Notes: a model not told the origin generated them from the letters alone. Positions 34,614-43,503 are shown, numbered from the stretch's first letter. The stretch: DNA of 64,000 nucleotides from SIG565 sp045656145 (GCA_045656145.1 JAZOQP010000015.1:1-64000), one strand, 5' to 3'. Numbers and translations: made by a program.

Positions 34614-36797
34614 TTATACTATTTCCCCGTAAGAAACTCCACAAGTTGTTTCTGTAGGACCATAACCATCGAAAATAATTGCTTTAGAATATTGTTTTAT
34701 ATCAACAATCAAGTGTTCGGGGAAAGATTCTGCACCACTCATAATTACAGAAAAACAACGCATAGCATTTCGGAAAGACTTACTTTTCATATAAAGCGAT
34801 AGCTTAGTAGGGGTTATTATCAGTCCGCAATTCTTACTTTTAAACTTCTCTGTGGCAACATCAATATTTACCAACTCTTTTTCAGAAAGCAAAATTATTG
34901 TTCTTTCGTTAAGTAAGGGAAGATGTATTTCTTGCAATGTGATATCAAACGCTATTGAATTTAAAGCAAGAATATAATCGCAATTCTCTAATAAAATATT
35001 TTGAAAGCGATTGGCTTTATTATCGCTTGTGAAGTTTACTACGCCGCTATGATTAATTAGTGCACCTTTGGGTTTACCTGTAGAGCCGGAAGTATAGATA
35101 CAATAACACAAACTGTTGCTTGACATATCAATACTCGGATTTAAAGTATTATTATTGTCAAGTAACTCTTGAATATTATCTTCTGCAATAAACAACTTTG
35201 CTTTGCTATCTGCAAGCATATAATTAATTCTATCCTGCGGATAATCAGGATCAACAGGCAGATATGCCGCACCAGTTTTTAAGATACCGAACATTGCTGA
35301 TATAAGATAACTTTTTCTCGGCAGTGCAAATGCAACAACATCTCCAACGCCAACACCTTTTTCTATAAGTGCGTGTGCGATTTTGTTTGCTTGTTCATTG
35401 AGTTCAGAATAGGTCATTGTTTTATCGCAAGCAATAACGGCAACCTTATCGGGTGTTTTTGCAACTTGTTCCTCAAACAACTGATGGACGCACTTATCCC
35501 TTGGATAATCGATGGCAGTGTTGTTAAACTCATAGAGCAGTTTCTGCCTTTCATCGGCAGAAAGGATCTTTAGTTCATAAATCTTCTTTGAATCGTCAGC
35601 GAGTGCATCAAAAAGCAAATTGCAAATATGCTGATGGATTTTTTCAATTTCGTGTTCAGTGAATTTATCGGTCAAATAGTCATAATGAATACGGAAGATG
35701 CCCTCATTATCACGGTCGTCGATATGTATCTGTAAACTCTCACTTTGTGAGCCGCTATGATACCAGGTTGTTTCAATATTCGCACCTGAAACGGTAGCGT
35801 TTTGATAACTGATCATCACATCATAGAACTTTTCAGTAAAATTAAACTCTTTGCGGATAGTAGAAAGCACATCACCGTAATTATATTTTTGATGACGGAA
35901 TACCGAAAAGGCTGTATCTTCGATTGTAGAAAGGTTATCAGCAAAGGATTTGGCGTTATCAAGCTCCATCAACATAGGTGCGGTATTCACAAACATACCG
36001 ACAGTGTTGTTTTCTTTCACACCGCTACGGTTAAGCACCGCTGTACCGATATAAAACTTCTCAGCGTTCATTTTAACACGATTTATATAGGTAGCAAGCG
36101 CCGCAGTAAACAGCATAAAGGAAGAGGTGCCCTTTTGCTGAGCATAGGTATTGATAACGCTTGTCTGCTCTTTACCAATAACAAAGGTTTTTCGACAAGC
36201 ATTCAGCGAATCGCTCTGCTTTTCGCTGAGATAGGTTACTTCGTCACATTTCTTGAATTGCTCAACAAAGAACGCCTTATCCTTTTCATAGCGTTTGCTT
36301 TGGATATATGTGTTTTCGCTTTCAACATAGTCAGCGTAGGAATAAGCCTCGACTTCTTCGCCGTTCATCAGTTTATTAAACTGTGTGCCGAGAAGCGACA
36401 AAGTCCAAGCATCACCAACAATATGGTGCAGTTTAATCAGCAAACCATACTGGTCAGGCAAAGTAACGATATTGATTTCACAAAGATTACCGTTGAAATC
36501 AAGCGGTTTCTTTGCATAATCCTCGGCATAAGTATCCAGCTCTGCTTTATTATTAAAGCAAAGCACATTAAAATCTTGCTCGGCATAGTCGCTCACCGTT
36601 TGCGAAACCTCGCCACCAGCTTCGCAAATGCGGATACGCAAAGCAGCATTAAGCCGATAAAGTTCATTAACGGCTCGTTTAATTTCGGACAAGTCTTTTT
36701 TACCGTTAACAAGCATACTGCCGCAAATAACGGCAATAGCCCCACCGGCAAACTTCTCCATATCATATATTAACTTTTGTGGTTTAGTTAGATTCAT
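34614..36797 (-). CDS. NRPS condensation protein with truncated adenylation domain
   Basis: The 727-residue protein begins with a condensation domain (residues 1-400, HHIVGD at 124-129) and continues with an adenylation domain that stops just after motif A5 (GYGPTETT at 711-718). The C-terminal adenylation subdomain with the catalytic lysine and the thiolation domain are absent, and no remainder is visible downstream in any frame. The first gene of the operon, it could act as the starter condensation domain joining acyl-ACP to the amino acid on thiolation 1 of the next protein. The residual adenylation part probably cannot complete catalysis. Confidence 0.88.
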   Translation of the reverse strand: MNLTKPQKLIYDMEKFAGGAIAVICGSMLVNGKKDLSEIKRAVNELYRLNAALRIRICEAGGEVSQTVSDYAEQDFNVLCFNNKAELDTYAEDYAKKPLDFNGNLCEINIVTLPDQYGLLIKLHHIVGDAWTLSLLGTQFNKLMNGEEVEAYSYADYVESENTYIQSKRYEKDKAFFVEQFKKCDEVTYLSEKQSDSLNACRKTFVIGKEQTSVINTYAQQKGTSSFMLFTAALATYINRVKMNAEKFYIGTAVLNRSGVKENNTVGMFVNTAPMLMELDNAKSFADNLSTIEDTAFSVFRHQKYNYGDVLSTIRKEFNFTEKFYDVMISYQNATVSGANIETTWYHSGSQSESLQIHIDDRDNEGIFRIHYDYLTDKFTEHEIEKIHQHICNLLFDALADDSKKIYELKILSADERQKLLYEFNNTAIDYPRDKCVHQLFEEQVAKTPDKVAVIACDKTMTYSELNEQANKIAHALIEKGVGVGDVVAFALPRKSYLISAMFGILKTGAAYLPVDPDYPQDRINYMLADSKAKLFIAEDNIQELLDNNNTLNPSIDMSSNSLCYCIYTSGSTGKPKGALINHSGVVNFTSDNKANRFQNILLENCDYILALNSIAFDITLQEIHLPLLNERTIILLSEKELVNIDVATEKFKSKNCGLIITPTKLSLYMKSKSFRNAMRCFSVIMSGAESFPEHLIVDIKQYSKAIIFDGYGPTETTCGVSYGEIV

Positions 36798-36859
36798 ATC
36801 GTAAACTCACTTTCAAAGCCCAAAACCAAGAGGGTACAATTTTCCTATTTTAATTATTT

Positions 36860-36888
36860 ATTATATCATACTATGTAAAAATTTGCAA
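36860..36888 (-). promoter_or_regulatory. NRPS operon promoter
   Basis: Minus-strand TTGCAA (36883-36888) and TATAAT (36860-36865) have an exact 17-bp spacer, about 65 bases upstream of the condensation gene. No other terminator or promoter is obvious until 24918, so a single seven-gene transcript of nearly 12 kb is likely. Confidence 0.6.
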
Positions 36889-36978
36889 TCAAAATGCGAC
36901 ATTTATTTCGATTATTGGCTGGACTTGTGGGAAGTATTGTGGTATGTATTTGTGTTGCAAAAAGGAGGTGCAACGCAC

Positions 36979-37263
36979 ATGACAACACTTGAAGATTTAT
37001 ACTACGGTAACATCAGTCCGCACGAAAGGTATATCAAGCGAGGAACGAGAGTGGACAAGCTCGTTAAGCTGATATGCAAGAACGAGGAAGAACTCAACGC
37101 AGGACTCACAGAAAAACAGAAAGAAACCTTTGAAAAGTTCAAGGACTGCACAAGCGAACTGTCCTGCATCACCGAGCGTGAAGCATTCAGTTCGGGATTT
37201 ATCCTCGCAACGCGCATAATGGTAGAAGTAATGCAAGGATTGGAGGAGGTCGAAGATATATGA
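36979..37263 (+). CDS. DUF6809-like small protein
   Basis: The 94-residue helical protein begins MTTLEDLYYGNISPHERYI and matches, from memory, the DUF6809-type proteins found beside mobile elements in Clostridia. ATG 36979 has AAAGGAGGTG upstream; the in-frame extension to 36883 is unlikely. It overlaps the next gene by four bases. Function unknown. Confidence 0.65.
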   Translation: MTTLEDLYYGNISPHERYIKRGTRVDKLVKLICKNEEELNAGLTEKQKETFEKFKDCTSELSCITEREAFSSGFILATRIMVEVMQGLEEVEDI

Positions 37264-38120
37264 GAAAAACAATTATCCTTCTTCTCTGCTGTGGGGTACT
37301 CATAAGTATGGTGGGATGCGGCGGTAACACCGCACCTCTGCCTACAGAAAGTTCACCGACAACGGTATCCAAAACGACAATAACAGAACCCTCTGCCGAA
37401 ACAATACCGCCTGTGGCGGCGGTAGAGCCGACAGAGAAAGAAAAAGAGTCTCCCCCGACCGTGAGCGAAGTTCAGGCAACTGAGCCGAATGTGACCGCCA
37501 CAGAGCCGACAACAACGGAACAGCCAAAGGGAGAACCAAAGCCTACGGTAACAACAAAACCGACAGAGTCATCGGCAGCGGAAAACACCAATAAAAACGG
37601 ATGCATCACCGGAGTGGAAACGGATGATCTACCGAAAGAGAAAATAATAATCCCGCCGAAGCCGAGTGCTGATATAGTTGCAAAGAAGGTTGCTGAATAC
37701 ATAAATCAGTTCCGCGCCGAGAAGGGCGATGTCACCGCAACGGTCATCCCCGGTCTGACAGAATACTGCAACTACCGATGCAGACAACTTAAAACAAATT
37801 TTGCTCACGATACCGCCGACCAAAGAGCAGCCGCCGAAGCCTTACAGTACGGCGAATATGTGGACTGGTCTCTATACGGTATCGAAGGCGAAGAAAATTA
37901 TTATACTGTTAATGTGCGCGAAGCCATCGGTAAAGGCAACTGGGGTGGCACGGCTGATGAGATAGCCTACTCCATAGCCAACGGTTTCAGGAACAGCAAG
38001 GGACACTGGTCATATGTCGGCAGCTCCAAGTACACCTATATGGCAGTCGGTGTAATGTATGACGGATATTACTGGTATGTATGCGTATGCATGGACTCTG
38101 AAAATACAGACTTAAAATAA
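37260..38120 (+). CDS. CAP-domain lipoprotein
   Basis: The 286-residue protein has a lipoprotein signal with lipobox ISMVGC (cysteine near residue 20), then a Thr/Pro/Glu-rich low-complexity spacer to about residue 125, then a CAP/SCP-like domain (VAEYINQFRAEKG, YCNYRCRQLKTNFAH, GHWSYVGSSKYTYMAVGVMY). The final HW...YMAVG segment is characteristic of the family. It is likely surface anchored. CAP proteins have varied roles, some peptidase-like or ligand-binding; a role in mating-surface contact is only a guess. Confidence 0.8.
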   Translation: MRKTIILLLCCGVLISMVGCGGNTAPLPTESSPTTVSKTTITEPSAETIPPVAAVEPTEKEKESPPTVSEVQATEPNVTATEPTTTEQPKGEPKPTVTTKPTESSAAENTNKNGCITGVETDDLPKEKIIIPPKPSADIVAKKVAEYINQFRAEKGDVTATVIPGLTEYCNYRCRQLKTNFAHDTADQRAAAEALQYGEYVDWSLYGIEGEENYYTVNVREAIGKGNWGGTADEIAYSIANGFRNSKGHWSYVGSSKYTYMAVGVMYDGYYWYVCVCMDSENTDLK

Positions 38121-38130
38121 GCATAAAAAC

Positions 38131-38192
38131 ACCCACAGGATGCGGCGGTTCTTCACGAAACCTTGCCACAACATCCGGTGGGTAATTTTTAT
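38131..38192 (+). terminator. Terminator after the CAP lipoprotein
   Basis: ACCCACAGGATG pairs with CATCCGGTGGGT around a longer loop, followed by AATTTTTATATTT. Confidence 0.7.
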
Positions 38193-38270
38193 ATTTGCCT
38201 TTGTAGCCGTTTGTTTTATCTGAAACGGCCTACGGGTCGATAAAACTATTTCTGTTCGATTGTACGGGGC

Positions 38271-39242
38271 TTAATCATTAACCGCAATAATTTGTAATGC
38301 TTCTTCCGCTGTTAATTCGCCTTTGAGGTATTTAGTTCGTGCTTCTGCAGCAAGGTCTCGCCACTCTAAATATTTATCAAAAGTTATACCTTTCGGGAGT
38401 TGGTCAAGCGAATAATATGCGCGCTCGTATCGCTTATACATTTTGTGCTTGGTGCGGTCGTACGCTTTCAAAACAGGATCTGCATCCACAGCATTTTTAT
38501 GAATAATTGCGGGAGCTATTTCTTTGCAAGTTTTTCCGTCCTTCATAATTCTATCGCAATACAGTGTTGGTTTTCTTGTCTTTGGAATAAAGTACTGTCC
38601 GCAACAATGGCATCGGGCAACATTGGGCTTGGAGTTCAGATAGTTCATTAAAAGGAACTGGAAATAACTTTTGGTGGAACGAAAACGGTATTCCATCTCA
38701 AGAGCATTGGTAAAAGTATAGCTTTGTGCAAATGCGCCTTGGGCAAGATTGGCATATTTATCTTCAAAATCCAAAGGGATGCCAAGTGACAGATCTTCCA
38801 AAATCTCTCGCAGCTGAATATAAAAGTGTACCGGCTCGGCAATATGTTCGCAGATTGCCTTTTTTGTTATATAGACATACATCGGTGTCCCATCATCCTT
38901 TGTTGTATGATCCAAAAGGTCAAACCGTAATAATGAGCCAAGCACCGGAAAAGTAGCTTCAATATCATACACCAATTCGTTAGCCTCGGTCAAAAGAACA
39001 TCAAAGATACCCAAATCCACTTCACCGTAATGGTCGGGATCATCAGATTCTGTTGCTTCTGCCAGTTCTTCAATTTTAATCAAAGAATCTACATAAGTGT
39101 TGTAGTCAAGTTCGGCAAACCATATCAGTTCTGCGCCGATGGTGGTTTCATCAAGCACAGTCTCGCCCTTGTTCGTAACAAGGGTTCTTTTTATTATACC
39201 GCCTTTTTGTAACGTTACATAAAGTCCCGGTGTTCTTTTCAT
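38271..39242 (-). CDS. DUF6076-like protein with zinc-binding centre
   Basis: The 323-residue protein includes a C2-type zinc-binding core CHCCGQYFIPKTRKPTLYC near residue 215, followed by DRIMKDGKTCKE. From memory this matches DUF6076, common in clostridial mobile elements and of unknown role. ATG 39242 follows AAGGAGGG. It is encoded opposite to its neighbours. Confidence 0.7.
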   Translation of the reverse strand: MKRTPGLYVTLQKGGIIKRTLVTNKGETVLDETTIGAELIWFAELDYNTYVDSLIKIEELAEATESDDPDHYGEVDLGIFDVLLTEANELVYDIEATFPVLGSLLRFDLLDHTTKDDGTPMYVYITKKAICEHIAEPVHFYIQLREILEDLSLGIPLDFEDKYANLAQGAFAQSYTFTNALEMEYRFRSTKSYFQFLLMNYLNSKPNVARCHCCGQYFIPKTRKPTLYCDRIMKDGKTCKEIAPAIIHKNAVDADPVLKAYDRTKHKMYKRYERAYYSLDQLPKGITFDKYLEWRDLAAEARTKYLKGELTAEEALQIIAVND

Positions 39243-39439
39243 CTGGCGATCCCTCCTTTGTCTTAAATTAAACTTTCGATTTTTTTGAAAGTTCACTCGT
39301 TCATTTAGAAATTGTGTTTTGCCATTTACAATTATATCACAGACAGGCGAAAAAGAAAAGACCGACCTGTTTGCAATATGAATACTGCCCCAACTTTTTC
39401 GGGAGCAGTAAAAATTAACTTATGAAAGGTGGGATGTAT

Positions 39440-40462
39440 ATGATTGTTCCAACTAAAACCCCAATGCAAAAATCTACAGAAAGGAAAGAAAAAATGACAA
39501 CCGAAAAAACACTATCCCTTGTTCGAATGTCGGATGTGCAGCTTCAAGAAGTAAAATGGCTTTGGAAACCGTATATCCCATTCGGAAAACTGACCATTAT
39601 CCAAGGTGACCCCGGCGAAGGTAAAACAACTTTTGCGCTAAGACTTACCGCCGCTTGTTCGTCAGGCGTGGCATTGCCCGGTATGGAAATCGCAGAACCC
39701 TTTAATGTGATTTATCAAACCGCAGAGGATGGACTCGGCGATACCATCAAGCCGAGGCTTATCGAAGCAGGTGCAGATGAAAGCAGGGTGCTTAATATCT
39801 GCGAAGATACTGATCCTCTTTCTCTATCGGATGAAAGAATAGAACAGGCGATCAGGCAGACAGATGCCAAGCTGATGATACTCGATCCGATTCAAGGTTA
39901 TATCGGTGAGCGTATCGACATCAACCGCGCTAACGAAATTCGTGCGGTTCTCAAAAAAGTCGCCGCCGTTGCTGAGCGTACAGGATGCGCCATTATTATG
40001 GTCGGTCATCTTAATAAAGCGCAAGGTTCAAGCAGCGCCTATCGTGGACTTGGGTCGATAGACTTCCGAGCCGCCGCAAGAAGTGTTCTGCTGGTAGGTC
40101 GGCTCAGAAAAGAACCGAATGTCCGTGTGATTGTTCACGATAAATCTTCGCTGGCACCCGAAGGTAAATCCATCGCCTTCAACCTCGGTAATGAGGATGG
40201 CTTTTATTGGCTTGACGGTTACAGTGAAATATCCGCCGAAGAACTGCTCTGTGGTTTCTCTGCAGAAACCAAAACAGCGGTAGCGGAAGAATTAATCCGC
40301 AATATGTTGGCAGACGGCAAAGAAGTTACGGCAGAGGAAATATTCCGAACCGCTGCCAACAAAAACATTTCACAACGCACCGTTAATGAAGCCAAGAAAA
40401 ACATTAACGGTATTAAGAGCCGAAAAGTCGGTAAAGGCTGGGCGTGGTCAATCCCCGAATAA
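39440..40462 (+). CDS. RepA-like AAA ATPase / helicase
   Basis: The 341-residue P-loop protein has Walker A (QGDPGEGKTTFALRL) near residue 50, Walker B-like LMILDPIQGYIGE and sensor VGHLNKAQGSSSAYRGLGS. This matches RepA/DnaB-family hexameric helicases encoded by plasmids and mobilizable elements. A short winged-helix-like tail follows. I prefer the ATG at 39440, spaced from AAAGGTGG; 39422 and 39494 are alternatives. A role in element replication or unwinding at oriT is inferred. Confidence 0.8.
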   Translation: MIVPTKTPMQKSTERKEKMTTEKTLSLVRMSDVQLQEVKWLWKPYIPFGKLTIIQGDPGEGKTTFALRLTAACSSGVALPGMEIAEPFNVIYQTAEDGLGDTIKPRLIEAGADESRVLNICEDTDPLSLSDERIEQAIRQTDAKLMILDPIQGYIGERIDINRANEIRAVLKKVAAVAERTGCAIIMVGHLNKAQGSSSAYRGLGSIDFRAAARSVLLVGRLRKEPNVRVIVHDKSSLAPEGKSIAFNLGNEDGFYWLDGYSEISAEELLCGFSAETKTAVAEELIRNMLADGKEVTAEEIFRTAANKNISQRTVNEAKKNINGIKSRKVGKGWAWSIPE

Positions 40463-40694
40463 AGATTGCAACATTGCAGAGTGTCCTATCTGCATTGTTA
40501 AAAGTAGATGGCAATGGGAGTCCTTTGCATTGTTGCATTCTTCTTTTTCTGCTGTATGGATTACAGCAGTAACTATCGGTAGGGCGTTTATTGCGAGTTT
40601 CGCCTTTGTGTTACGACCACCTTATTGGCGGCCGCACCAAAGGCGGTCGGGCTAAGCCCATACCCCTATAAAATTTTTTGAAAGGACGGTTACA
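40463..40694 (+). other. Non-coding region with candidate oriT
   Basis: The 232 bases between the ATPase gene and mobC hold a perfect 8-bp hairpin (CTGCTGTA/TACAGCAG, 40551-40571) and, at about 40614-40652, an inverted repeat CGACCACC...GGCGGTCG. Next to it lies GGGCTAAGCCCATACCCCTA, then TTTTTTGAAAGGA and the mobC start. Position just upstream of mobC and relaxase is typical for the oriT of such elements. The AT-rich part at 40465-40540 has imperfect inverted repeats of TTGCAACATTGCA. Confidence 0.5.
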
Positions 40695-41006
40695 ATGATG
40701 ACTAAAACCGAAATATTAAAGTTCAGGGTAACATCTGAAGAAAAAGATATCATCACCCACAAGGCACTATCCTCATACAGACTTGTCAGTCAGTATCTGC
40801 GTGACTGTGCCTTGGAAAAACAAATAACCATCATAAACGGTGCAGATAATGTTGCCGAGGAACTCAGGCGCATCGGTAATAATGTAAATCAAATCGCCCG
40901 TGCGGTTAACGCAGGTTTCGTTACCGAAGCAAATCTTACGGAAACAAGAGAGGAGTTGAGAGCGATATGGCAATCGTTAAATTTGTTACTTCGGACTGCC
41001 CGATGA
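40695..41006 (+). CDS. mobC: Relaxosome accessory protein, MobC-like
   Basis: The 103-residue protein has the MobC pattern: KTEILKFRVTSEEKDIITHK (ribbon-helix-helix-like N-terminus), then VAEELRRIGNNVNQIARAVN, the most diagnostic segment. MobC proteins help the relaxase open oriT. The frame overlaps the relaxase start by 40 bases. Confidence 0.88.
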   Translation: MMTKTEILKFRVTSEEKDIITHKALSSYRLVSQYLRDCALEKQITIINGADNVAEELRRIGNNVNQIARAVNAGFVTEANLTETREELRAIWQSLNLLLRTAR

Positions 41007-41947
41007 ATAATATCTTCCCTTATGTTATGCGGAAAGAGGCAACCGAACAAAGACTCATAAGCGGTATTGAATGTTCACCCGATACAGCATTGGAAGAATT
41101 CCGTTATGTAAAACAGAAATACGGTAAAGAGGACGGCAGAACCTATTATCATATTGTGCAGTCCTTCGCTCCCGATGATGACCTTACACCCGAAACCGCA
41201 CACGAAATCGGGTTAAAGTTTGCGGAACACTTTCCCGGCTATCAGATCTTGGTGGCGACCCATTACAACACAGGTCACATTCACAATCACCTTATTATGA
41301 ACTCGGTAAACTACCAAAACGGTAAAAAGTTTCACCAAACCCGTGATGAACTTTTGCAGGTGAAGGCTTACTCCAACAAGCTCTGTCAGGAGTATGGTCT
41401 GAGCATTATCGAAGAAAAGTGCAGCTACGGTAGATGGCCGGAATGGAAAATGCGGCTCCGCAGTTTTGCTCTATATGCAATAAGCAATTCCGATACAAAG
41501 GAAGAATTTATTGCGTGTATGCGCGAACACGGATACAACGTTAAGTGGGAAGATAAATACAAATATATTACCTTCACCACACCCGACAATCATGTGTGCC
41601 GTGATAAGAGTTTGTTCGATGAGCGTTTGCTCAAGGATAACCTCGAAGTTTATTTTGCACTTGGTGGTGCGAGCAGTGAACTTTATGATGACTATAACGA
41701 TTATAAAACTCCTGCGCATACACCCGAAGCAAGTATGACAGTTACAACCGGACTCATAAGCTTACTCGGCGATCTACTTTCAATAGCACCGCCCGAGGAC
41801 GACTATGAACCGCATCCGACAAAAGAACTAAACACCGCCGAGAAGCTTAGACTTGAAAAAATACTCGGCAAGAAAATTTCACCTATGGCCTACGCTTGCT
41901 ATTCTACTCAGGAAGAGTATGAGCAAGGTATGTCGATGGTATGGTAA
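40967..41947 (+). CDS. Relaxase, MobP-type
   Basis: The 326-residue protein contains the relaxase histidine triad HYNTGHIHNHLIMNSVN near residues 103-119 and a catalytic tyrosine candidate near residue 19 (FPYVMRK). It nicks oriT and pilots the strand in mobilization. It is shorter than some MobP relaxases because the C-terminal portion is brief, as is common on integrative mobilizable elements. It needs a helper conjugation system for transfer. Confidence 0.92.
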   Translation: MAIVKFVTSDCPMNNIFPYVMRKEATEQRLISGIECSPDTALEEFRYVKQKYGKEDGRTYYHIVQSFAPDDDLTPETAHEIGLKFAEHFPGYQILVATHYNTGHIHNHLIMNSVNYQNGKKFHQTRDELLQVKAYSNKLCQEYGLSIIEEKCSYGRWPEWKMRLRSFALYAISNSDTKEEFIACMREHGYNVKWEDKYKYITFTTPDNHVCRDKSLFDERLLKDNLEVYFALGGASSELYDDYNDYKTPAHTPEASMTVTTGLISLLGDLLSIAPPEDDYEPHPTKELNTAEKLRLEKILGKKISPMAYACYSTQEEYEQGMSMVW

Positions 41948-41998
41948 TGTAAAGGAGGAATGACCCGACAACAGATGAAATAAAAGCCGTGTTGCCTT

Positions 41999-42169
41999 AT
42001 GGCAGCAAACAGATGTAATATTCCAAAACACGAATTGGAAATTCTCGCACGGCACTTTTTTCCGCAAATTCAAGCCTTCTTTGAAAGCGAAGAAGGGCGA
42101 AAGGAATATGAGGAATGGAAGGCCGAACAAGCCGCGTTAAAGGCACAGACCGCCGATAAAACGGCTTAA
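41999..42169 (+). CDS. Small protein following the relaxase, 56 residues
   Basis: This short ORF encodes a charged helical protein (HELEILARHFFPQIQAFFES then EEGRKEYEEWKAEQAALKA). Similar small acidic proteins follow relaxase genes in clostridial mobilizable elements in my memory. No strong ribosome site is visible directly upstream. A separate AAAGGAGGA at 41952 serves only a seven-codon frame. Confidence 0.6.
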   Translation: MAANRCNIPKHELEILARHFFPQIQAFFESEEGRKEYEEWKAEQAALKAQTADKTA

Positions 42170-42176
42170 AACGCGC

Positions 42177-42216
42177 ACAAGGGCAGAGAGTGAAAACTCT
42201 CTACCCTTGTTTTTCA
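42177..42216. terminator. Convergent terminator after the mob genes
   Basis: ACAAGGGCAGAGAGT and ACTCTCTACCCTTGT pair with one mismatch across GAAA, followed by TTTTCATT. It overlaps the stop of the minus-strand gene on the other side. Confidence 0.75.
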
Positions 42217-42603
42217 TTCTAAAAATTTTCTTTTAAAGATCCCCCAACATATCAAGTATACAACAATCTCAGCAACAGCGGAAAACGCAGCACGAACAAA
42301 AAGTGAAGCAATATTAAGCAAAATTATATTTACTCTCAAATCAGGAATAAAATGTAATACTATACTTGTGCTATAATCACCAAAATTTATATTTAAAAAT
42401 ATAAAGTAAAAAATTGAAACGATGAAACAAAAACCGGTTAACACATCATCAACATCGCCCCGATAATATAAAGGAATGTATTTGTCCTTTAGATATTTAA
42501 ACAATCCTATTCCAAAAAGAATAGATAATATCAAAGATGCTGAGGCAGGAAAAAGCAAAGTAATAATTTCTTCGAATAAAAAATCTTCCAAAAGATCACA
42601 CAT
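42214..42603 (-). CDS. Small membrane protein near the element's right end
   Basis: The 129-residue protein has about four hydrophobic helices (LLFPASASLILSILFGIGLF, VLTGFCFIVSIFYFIFLN, and others), and ends in a basic RKFLE tail. Unrecognised. It is the third gene of a small minus-strand group just inside the right att site. Confidence 0.55.
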   Translation of the reverse strand: MCDLLEDFLFEEIITLLFPASASLILSILFGIGLFKYLKDKYIPLYYRGDVDDVLTGFCFIVSIFYFIFLNINFGDYSTSIVLHFIPDLRVNIILLNIASLFVRAAFSAVAEIVVYLICWGIFKRKFLE

Positions 42604-42681
42604 CCTATATTAGCATAAAAAATATCATATTAAGGCAGTATGTTAAACTACCGCCCTAATATGATAATAATTCATTAATGG

Positions 42682-43131
42682 TTAATTTTCAAGGTCATTC
42701 CATTCTTTGTAAACTTTTAATATAGCTTTATAAGGCGACGTGGTCGCATCGAATTTATCCTTATTATTGGCGTCCTCGACCAACTGTCGAATTTCAATAT
42801 GGTAATTTTTTCTGAATCTTTCTTTATCGACTTTGTTATCAAGATATTTGGCGCACGCTTCTTCATATGCATTTAAATTTCTCTCATTAGCAGTGTTTAA
42901 TGCTTGGGTTAACACACCTTTCATATCTTGATCATCATTTGAGCACTTTTCAGCAATAACTATAGTAATATCCATTACATCTTTTTTCGTCTGATTAAGT
43001 AACTGATGGATATTCAATTCAATTTGTCCTTGTGCAATTTTATGTGCACTATTAGCTCTAACTATAGATATAATGCTTATTAAAAGTCCTATTGATGAGA
43101 ATACAACCGCAACTATTTCATAAGGAGACAT
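42682..43131 (-). CDS. Membrane-anchored protein near the right end, unknown
   Basis: The 149-residue protein has one N-terminal helix (PYEIVAVVFSSIGLLISIIS) and a soluble helical domain with LLNQTKKDVMDITIVIAEKC. Unrecognised. Its ATG begins one base after the stop of the upstream small gene, so both are probably one operon. Confidence 0.6.
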   Translation of the reverse strand: MSPYEIVAVVFSSIGLLISIISIVRANSAHKIAQGQIELNIHQLLNQTKKDVMDITIVIAEKCSNDDQDMKGVLTQALNTANERNLNAYEEACAKYLDNKVDKERFRKNYHIEIRQLVEDANNKDKFDATTSPYKAILKVYKEWNDLEN

Positions 43132-43132
43132 T

Positions 43133-43399
43133 CTATTTACCTCCTAACATTTTGATAGCCTGATTAATGAGTTCCAAGTGCTCTTTGTTATCTTGAGCGT
43201 GAACTAAAATTGACTCATTTAGTAGTTCGTTCTGAAGGCCAGAGAGAATTTTTCTCTTATCTTCGTCAGTGATTGGTTTGTTGGTCTCGGTATATATTAA
43301 TTTATTAATTTCTTGGATTATTTTTGCAGTTTCTGCTTTTTTGTTTAAAGAACCAAGTATTCTTTTTTGATATTCTTTTACTAATTCATTCAAAGTCAT
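43133..43399 (-). CDS. Small helical protein near the right end, unknown
   Basis: The 88-residue protein is highly charged and predicted fully helical (LVKEYQKRILGSLNKKAET, then NELLNESILVHAQDNKEHL). ATG 43399 follows AGGAGG. First gene of the three-gene minus-strand group. No function recognised. Confidence 0.6.
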   Translation of the reverse strand: MTLNELVKEYQKRILGSLNKKAETAKIIQEINKLIYTETNKPITDEDKRKILSGLQNELLNESILVHAQDNKEHLELINQAIKMLGGK

Positions 43400-43503
43400 A
43401 TTTAAACCTCCTAATTTTTCCCTTATTATACCATAGATTTAATTTAAAATCAATGTAAGATTAACGCTAACTTTGCACTTAAAAAATATTTTATATAAAA
43501 ACA

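Noticed and set aside
34614..34616. Frameshift at the end of the condensation protein
   Set aside because: Searched for the missing A6-A10 motifs downstream in other frames; the DNA instead encodes the 251-residue protein in one intact frame.
35802..36773. Long plus-strand open frame (323 codons) opposite the condensation gene
   Set aside because: It lies antisense within a clear NRPS domain, has no ribosome site and no recognisable composition; a shadow of the real gene.
37260..38120. Type IV secretion or conjugation gene in the element
   Set aside because: The lipoprotein has a CAP domain, not a VirB or TraG motif; no ATPase of that type is in the element, which is therefore called mobilizable only.
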